Assembly: GCA_035561315.1 (NCBI GenBank)
Contig: DATMXR010000282.1
Coordinates: forward strand, 1-10,467
Reading direction: 5' to 3'
Origin: JAEYLA01 sp035561315
GTDB lineage: Bacteria; Bacillota; Clostridia; Christensenellales; CAG-138
DNA: 10,467 nt
Below the pieces are notes generated by a model, which saw only the letters and a program-made list of their open reading frames with translations, was not told the DNA's origin and did not search any database. The position numbers and the translations under genes were made by a program. Every line of letters starts with the position of its first letter. Position 1 is the first letter of the stretch. Of the stretch, positions 6,910 through 10,467 are shown piece by piece.

Positions 6910-7758
6910 ATGGCCACGGCGATTACGGCCGACAGCACCTGCGATATTTCACCGGCATTGTACAAGCGGTACGACATTGCGATGGTTTCCCTGTATATTA
7001 CGCTGGGGGACCAGACGTACCGGGACGGCCTGGATATTACGCCGAACGAACTGTTTCAATATGTGGAGCGTACGGGGGAGCTGCCCAAGACCGCGGCGCC
7101 CTCGCCGGAGGATTACCGCGCCGCATTCAAACGGCTTGCGGATGAGGGCAAAGGGGTCGTCCACATCTCCATCAGCAGTGAGATGTCCGCCTCCTACGCC
7201 AACGCCTGCCGCGCGGCAAAGGAATTTGAAAACGTATACGTCATCGATTCCCGCTCGCTTTCCACCGGCTCGGGCCTGCTGGTGGTAAAGGCGGCGGAGC
7301 TCGCGGCGCTCGGGCTTGACGCAAAGGAAGTCTCCTCCCGCATCGCTTCGCTTGTGCCGCAGGTGGAGGCGAGCTTTGTGGTCGATACGCTTACCTACCT
7401 GCACAAGGGCGGGCGCTGCAGCTCCGTGGCGGCGCTGGGCGCGAATTTGCTGCATTTAAAGCCCTGCATCGAGGTGCGGGAGGGCCGCATGCAGGTCTCC
7501 AAAAAATACCGCGGCACGCTCAAACGCTGCCTGAGCGATTATGTGAAGGACCGTTTAGTTGACCGGGCGGATATCGACCCTTCCCGCGCGTTCATCACCC
7601 ATACGGTGCAGGACGCGGCGCTTTTGGAGCATACGAGGAAGGCGGTGCTCGATGCGTTCCCGTTCGCGGAGGTCATCATTACCGACGCGGGCGGCACCAT
7701 CAGCAGCCACTGCGGGCCGGGCACGCTGGGCGTGCTGTTCCTGAGAAAAGAGGCGTAA
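6910..7758 (+). CDS. DegV family protein (fatty-acid-binding, FakB-like)
   Basis: Cytoplasmic lipid-binding protein. Characterised members (FakB of Staphylococcus) present fatty acids to the kinase FakA for phospholipid synthesis. The 282 residues match the family length. Landmarks are TADSTCDI (6-13), the fatty-acid-head-group loop KTAAPSP (60-66), ISISSEMSASY (86-96), VIDSRSLSTGSG (111-122), LTYLHKGGRCSS (161-172), LKPCIEV (183-189), ITHT (229-232) and SSHCGPGTLGVLF (265-277). ATG 6910 follows AAGGAGG by 8 bases and has its own promoter. No FakA-like kinase lies nearby, which is common because DegV paralogues are often scattered. The particular fatty acid bound cannot be inferred. Confidence 0.92.
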   Translation: MATAITADSTCDISPALYKRYDIAMVSLYITLGDQTYRDGLDITPNELFQYVERTGELPKTAAPSPEDYRAAFKRLADEGKGVVHISISSEMSASYANACRAAKEFENVYVIDSRSLSTGSGLLVVKAAELAALGLDAKEVSSRIASLVPQVEASFVVDTLTYLHKGGRCSSVAALGANLLHLKPCIEVREGRMQVSKKYRGTLKRCLSDYVKDRLVDRADIDPSRAFITHTVQDAALLEHTRKAVLDAFPFAEVIITDAGGTISSHCGPGTLGVLFLRKEA

Positions 7759-7789
7759 GGGCACAGCTCCTGAGCGGAGGCTGAAATAC

Positions 7790-7818
7790 GAAAAGCGGCG
7801 GGTTTCCCGCCGCTTTTC
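7790..7818. terminator. Bidirectional terminator between convergent genes
   Basis: A perfect 13-bp stem (7790-7802 with 7806-7818) with a TTT loop. The outer AAAAGC/GCTTTT arms give a short T-tract on either strand. It serves the degV-family gene (+) and the AEC permease gene (-), which end on either side of it. Confidence 0.87.
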
Positions 7819-7850
7819 AACTTGCTGCCAAACCAGGTTCTATCGTTGGC

Positions 7851-8783
7851 TTAGCTTACATACCGCACCAGCCCGATGATGAGGGGCAGGGTGATAAGCG
7901 AGAGCAGCGTGGTCATGGCGACGATGGAGGAGGCCGCCTCCGTATCCTGCTTGTAGCGCACGGCGAACATGGTGGTCAGCGCCGCGCTCGGCATGCTTGC
8001 GCTCAAAATACAGCTGACCAGCAGGTCGCCCCGCATGCCGAGCAGGTACAGGACCGCAAACGTGACAAACGGGATCAGGATCAGCCGCACGAACGATGCG
8101 ACGTAATACGATGCTTTTTTCCACATTCCAGAAAGGTCCAGCTTGGAAAGCTGGTACCCCACGATCATCATGGGTACGGGCGTGTTGAGCGCGCCCAGGT
8201 AGTGGACGGGCATATAAAGGATGTCGGGCAGCTTGACGGAAAACAGGAATATGATAAGGCCGATGGCCGAGCCGATGATGCCGGGGTTGACGGCGAGCTT
8301 TTTGAGTGAAATCTCGCGCCTGTCCCCGCTGACGGCCGCAAGCCCGTATGTCCAGGACATCAGCGTGAATATGATTACATAGGCCGCGCCGTAGAATATG
8401 CCGATGCTGCCCAGCACCGCGCCCAAAAGAGGCAGCCCCATGTATCCGCAGTTGCTGAATACCGCGCCGATGCGGAGCACGCGCTGCCTCTTGATATCTT
8501 TATCCCGAATGATCAGCGAGCTCAACACGATGCCCGCGATATGGGAAAACAGCGCGGCGCCGAGTATGATGAGAAGGTCCGTTAACAGCTCCGGCCGGAA
8601 TTCGCGGCAGAACGAATCCACGATTGCCGCGGGAGTCACGACATAGAGCGTAAACGACGTCAGCCCGGCTATGACCTCGTCGTTGAACAACCTGGTCTTG
8701 CCGCAGAGAAACCCCACGAATATCAGGACAAACAGGATGACCACCTGCGTTGCGACCGTTGTGATCTGTTCGAGCATACCCAT
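7851..8783 (-). CDS. AEC family transporter (auxin efflux carrier-type permease)
   Basis: Integral membrane secondary transporter of the bile/arsenite/riboflavin transporter superfamily. Bacterial AEC members move organic anions such as malate or malonate, but the substrate here is not predictable. The 310-residue protein has about ten membrane segments (roughly 11-28, 39-58, 68-91, 106-126, 128-150, 168-185, 195-212, 225-249, 253-275, 283-306). Family motifs are FSNCGYMGLPLLG (109-121), VNPGIIGSAIGL (165-176), PVPMMIVGYQL (202-212) and MPSAALTTMFA (264-274). The first ATG is at 8783, with a second at 8777; both have only a weak upstream site (AAGAAAG). It is transcribed divergently from the hydrogenase-like gene. 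A promoter on this strand is visible at 8842-8870. Confidence 0.9.
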   Translation of the reverse strand: MGMLEQITTVATQVVILFVLIFVGFLCGKTRLFNDEVIAGLTSFTLYVVTPAAIVDSFCREFRPELLTDLLIILGAALFSHIAGIVLSSLIIRDKDIKRQRVLRIGAVFSNCGYMGLPLLGAVLGSIGIFYGAAYVIIFTLMSWTYGLAAVSGDRREISLKKLAVNPGIIGSAIGLIIFLFSVKLPDILYMPVHYLGALNTPVPMMIVGYQLSKLDLSGMWKKASYYVASFVRLILIPFVTFAVLYLLGMRGDLLVSCILSASMPSAALTTMFAVRYKQDTEAASSIVAMTTLLSLITLPLIIGLVRYVS

Positions 8784-8841
8784 AGTTCTTTCTTAAAATT
8801 TATGGCGCGGTTGACGCGTATGCGGGAACGGCGCTTACGTA

Positions 8842-8870
8842 TACATAACAAATCGCGGCGCTCCTGTCAA
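8842..8870 (-). promoter_or_regulatory. Promoter for the AEC permease gene
   Basis: Read on the - strand: a perfect -35 TTGACA (8870-8865), a 17-base spacer and TATGTA (8847-8842) as a weak -10 (3 of 6). The transcript leader would be about 50 bases. Confidence 0.55.
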
Positions 8871-8954
8871 CCGTTTTGCCCGGGAACTGTCCGCTCCGCT
8901 CCGCCGTTTTATGCGCGTGCGATTTTCGTCTGCGGCGCAAAAGCACATGCGCGG

Positions 8955-8998
8955 ATTATACCATATCCGCTTCGCTCCTTTCGCTCCTATGGTATAAT
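8955..8998. repeat. 11-bp inverted repeat forming back-to-back extended -10 elements
   Basis: ATTATACCATA (8955-8965) and TATGGTATAAT (8988-8998) are exact reverse complements 22 bases apart. Each arm contains TGGTATAAT, an extended -10, one facing right and one left. The spacer ends in a tandem 9-base repeat TTCGCTCCT (8971-8979, 8980-8988). The left arm also lies inside GCGGAT (8951-8956)/ATCCGC (8965-8970). It may be an operator overlapping both promoters. Confidence 0.6.
8990..8998 (+). promoter_or_regulatory. Extended -10 promoter for the hydrogenase-like gene
   Basis: A consensus TATAAT at 8993-8998 preceded by TGG at 8990-8992 gives a full extended -10. No recognisable -35 lies 16-18 bases upstream, where the tandem TTCGCTCCT repeats sit; extended -10 promoters can work without one. 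The start of transcription would be near 9005, about 60 bases before the start codon. Confidence 0.65.
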
Positions 8999-9063
8999 AG
9001 ACGCGAACGGGCAGAATAAGCTTGGTTCCGTTAGAAAGGGCGATGGATGGAGGACGGCGCAGC

Positions 9064-10314
9064 ATGACATTCTCTGAACTGTACGAACGGCTGGTGAAAG
9101 CTTCCGTGGAGAACCGCATGGAGGAGGAGCTTCAACACCTGAACGCTGACGAATTTGACCCGCACCACCTCGACTGCCTGCTTAACCCGCAGCAGTACGC
9201 CCCCGTCGTGCGCATCGGCGAATGCGCCTGTTCACAAAGCGAGCAGGGCGCGTGCGCCGGAAAGTGCCTGTTTGACGCGCTCTACCGGGATAAGGACGGC
9301 AATATCGCCATCAACGCGGAGCTTTGCGTGGGTTGCGAGGAATGCGTCAAAAACTGCCGCGCGAAGAAGCTGACCGAAAGCCGGGATATCCTGCCCGCGC
9401 TCGCCGCCATACACAGCGCAAAAGCGCCGGTGTACGCCATGATCGCGCCCGCGTTCGTCAACCAGTTTACAAGCGGCGTCACGCCGGGGAAGCTTCGCGC
9501 CGCGTTCAAGCGGCTGGGGTTCACCGGCATGCTGGAGGTCGCGCTGTTCGCGGACATCCTTACGTTAAAGGAAGCGCTGGAGTTCGACCGGAACATAGTG
9601 ACCGAGGAGGATTTCCAGCTCACGAGCTGCTGCTGTCCGATGTGGATCGCCATGATCCGCAAGGTCTACCATACGCTCATGCCGCATGTGCCGGGCGCGG
9701 TATCGCCCATGGTGGCGTGCGGGCGCGCCATAAAGGCGCTTTACCCGGACGCGCTCACCGTGTTCATAGGCCCGTGCCTGGCCAAGAAGGCCGAGGCGCG
9801 CGAAAAGGACGTTTCGGATTCCACCGATTTTGTGCTGACATTCCATGAAATACGGGATATTTTCGAGTTTGCGGGCATTGACCCGGCGGATATGGAGGAG
9901 GACGAGCGGGATCATTCCTCCCGGACGGGCCGCATCTACGCGGGCACGGGCGGCGTAAGCGAGGCCGTGCAGAGCACGCTGGAGCGCATCAGCCCCAACC
10001 GCCGCATCACGCTGCGGGCCGCGCAGGCGGACGGCGTGCCCGCCTGCAAAGTTATGCTCAACGACGTATTGAGCGGCAAGATCACCGCGAATTTCATCGA
10101 GGGCATGGGCTGCGTGGGCGGATGCGTCGGCGGGCCGAAGATATTGATTCCCAGGGAAGAGGGCAGGAAGAACGTATATGAATACGGAAACAAAGCCGCA
10201 TATCAGACGCCCGCCGAAAACCCGTACGTCGTTGAGCTTTTGCACCGGCTCGGATTCGATACGGTGGAAAGCCTGCTGGAACACAGCGACATATTCACAA
10301 GGGACTTTTCCTGA
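9064..10314 (+). CDS. [FeFe]-hydrogenase-like iron-sulfur protein with atypical H-cluster motifs
   Basis: The 416-residue protein has a ferredoxin-like N-terminal part followed by an iron-only hydrogenase large-subunit domain. Eight N-terminal cysteines fall in two groups: C54, C56, C64, C68 (CxC-x7-CxxxC) and C88, C91, C94, C98 (CxxCxxCxxxC), suggesting two [4Fe-4S] clusters. The three H-cluster motifs are recognisable: TSCCCPMW at 187-194 (usually TSCCPxW), GPCLAKKAE at 236-244 (usually MPCxxKxxE) and EGMGCVGGCVGG at 346-357 (usually ExMACxxGCxxGGG). All four cluster cysteines have equivalents, but the surroundings differ from catalytic enzymes such as CpI, so a sensory or redox role is as likely as hydrogen production. 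It carries no PAS or response domain. ATG 9064 follows GGAGG (9049-9053) by 10 bases; ATG 9043 and TTG 9022 lack good sites. Confidence 0.85.
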   Translation: MTFSELYERLVKASVENRMEEELQHLNADEFDPHHLDCLLNPQQYAPVVRIGECACSQSEQGACAGKCLFDALYRDKDGNIAINAELCVGCEECVKNCRAKKLTESRDILPALAAIHSAKAPVYAMIAPAFVNQFTSGVTPGKLRAAFKRLGFTGMLEVALFADILTLKEALEFDRNIVTEEDFQLTSCCCPMWIAMIRKVYHTLMPHVPGAVSPMVACGRAIKALYPDALTVFIGPCLAKKAEAREKDVSDSTDFVLTFHEIRDIFEFAGIDPADMEEDERDHSSRTGRIYAGTGGVSEAVQSTLERISPNRRITLRAAQADGVPACKVMLNDVLSGKITANFIEGMGCVGGCVGGPKILIPREEGRKNVYEYGNKAAYQTPAENPYVVELLHRLGFDTVESLLEHSDIFTRDFS

Positions 10315-10345
10315 GTCCGTGGCATAAAAGAGAAAGATTCATAAA

Positions 10346-10382
10346 AGAAAAGGCCTTGCGCTGCGCAAAGCCTTCTTTTTTT
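10346..10382. terminator. Terminator between convergent genes at the right edge
   Basis: AAGGC (10350-10354) pairs with GCCTT (10370-10374), and TTGCG (10356-10360) with CGCAA (10364-10368), with one C/A mismatch between. A seven-T run follows at 10376-10382. On the - strand the arm ends in a T-rich stretch, so it probably also serves the converging partial gene. Confidence 0.75.
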
Positions 10383-10406
10383 CTGTTACTGTGAACTTTC
10401 CCGCGT

Positions 10407-10467
10407 TTATTGATCCTGCTGGATGCGTACCCAGCATCCGCCCTCGCGGGAGGGAACGTAACGGGTG
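10407..10467 (-). CDS. C-terminal end of an unidentified gene (partial)
   Basis: On the - strand a frame open from the window edge encodes 19 residues ending GGCWVRIQQDQ before a TAA at 10409-10407. The terminator just beyond the stop on that strand supports a real gene end. Too little is present to assign a family. Confidence 0.45.
   Translation of the reverse strand, partial: TRYVPSREGGCWVRIQQDQ

Noticed and set aside
8802..9077. 91-codon + strand and 94-codon - strand open frames in the AEC/hydrogenase intergenic region
   Set aside because: Both run through promoter elements and the inverted repeat and lack supporting start signals or recognisable domains. The region is better explained as regulatory.
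10421..10439. Short inverted repeat GGATGC/GCATCC near the right edge
   Set aside because: A six-base stem inside the probable coding end of the - strand gene with no T-run; chance is sufficient.

Overview
The window is chromosomal DNA from a GC-rich, spore-forming anaerobe, most probably a member of the Clostridia (Firmicutes). Two sporulation-specific genes (gpr and spoIIP) sit next to each other as in Bacillus and Clostridium. An [FeFe]-hydrogenase-like protein points to an anaerobe. Strong GGAGG-type ribosome binding sites and hairpin-plus-T-run terminators fit the same phylum. I cannot name the genus. Almost all genes read on the + strand; one permease gene and a partial gene at the right edge read on the - strand.

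Layout. Positions 1-127 hold a perfect 20-bp palindrome and a terminator that probably closes an upstream gene. Positions 146-3739 carry a tightly coupled branched-chain amino-acid-type ABC transporter operon, livH-livM-livG-livF, with two permeases and two ATPases; no substrate-binding protein gene is visible in the window. A strong terminator follows. Positions 3817-5942 carry gpr (the spore protease that degrades small acid-soluble proteins at germination) and spoIIP (cell-wall hydrolase of engulfment), apparently separately promoted. Positions 6019-6747 encode a short, stand-alone Mre11/SbcD-type metallophosphoesterase. Positions 6910-7758 encode a DegV-family fatty-acid-binding protein behind a good housekeeping promoter. 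A bidirectional terminator (7790-7818) separates it from a convergent AEC-family permease (7851-8783, - strand). A 280-bp divergent regulatory region (8784-9063) with an unusual symmetric promoter element separates the permease from a [FeFe]-hydrogenase-like iron-sulfur protein (9064-10314). The window ends in a terminator and the last 19 codons of an unidentified - strand gene.

How the genes work together. livHMGF form one membrane complex for amino acid or related uptake. gpr and spoIIP act at opposite ends of the spore cycle (germination and engulfment). The remaining genes appear to be single-gene units. I see no mobile element, CRISPR array, tRNA, rRNA or defence system. The most unusual material is the hydrogenase-like protein, whose H-cluster motifs depart from those of catalytic hydrogenases (TSCCCPMW; Gly in place of the Met before the second-motif PC), and the inverted-repeat promoter between it and the AEC permease. 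The rest is ordinary Clostridia core and housekeeping content.
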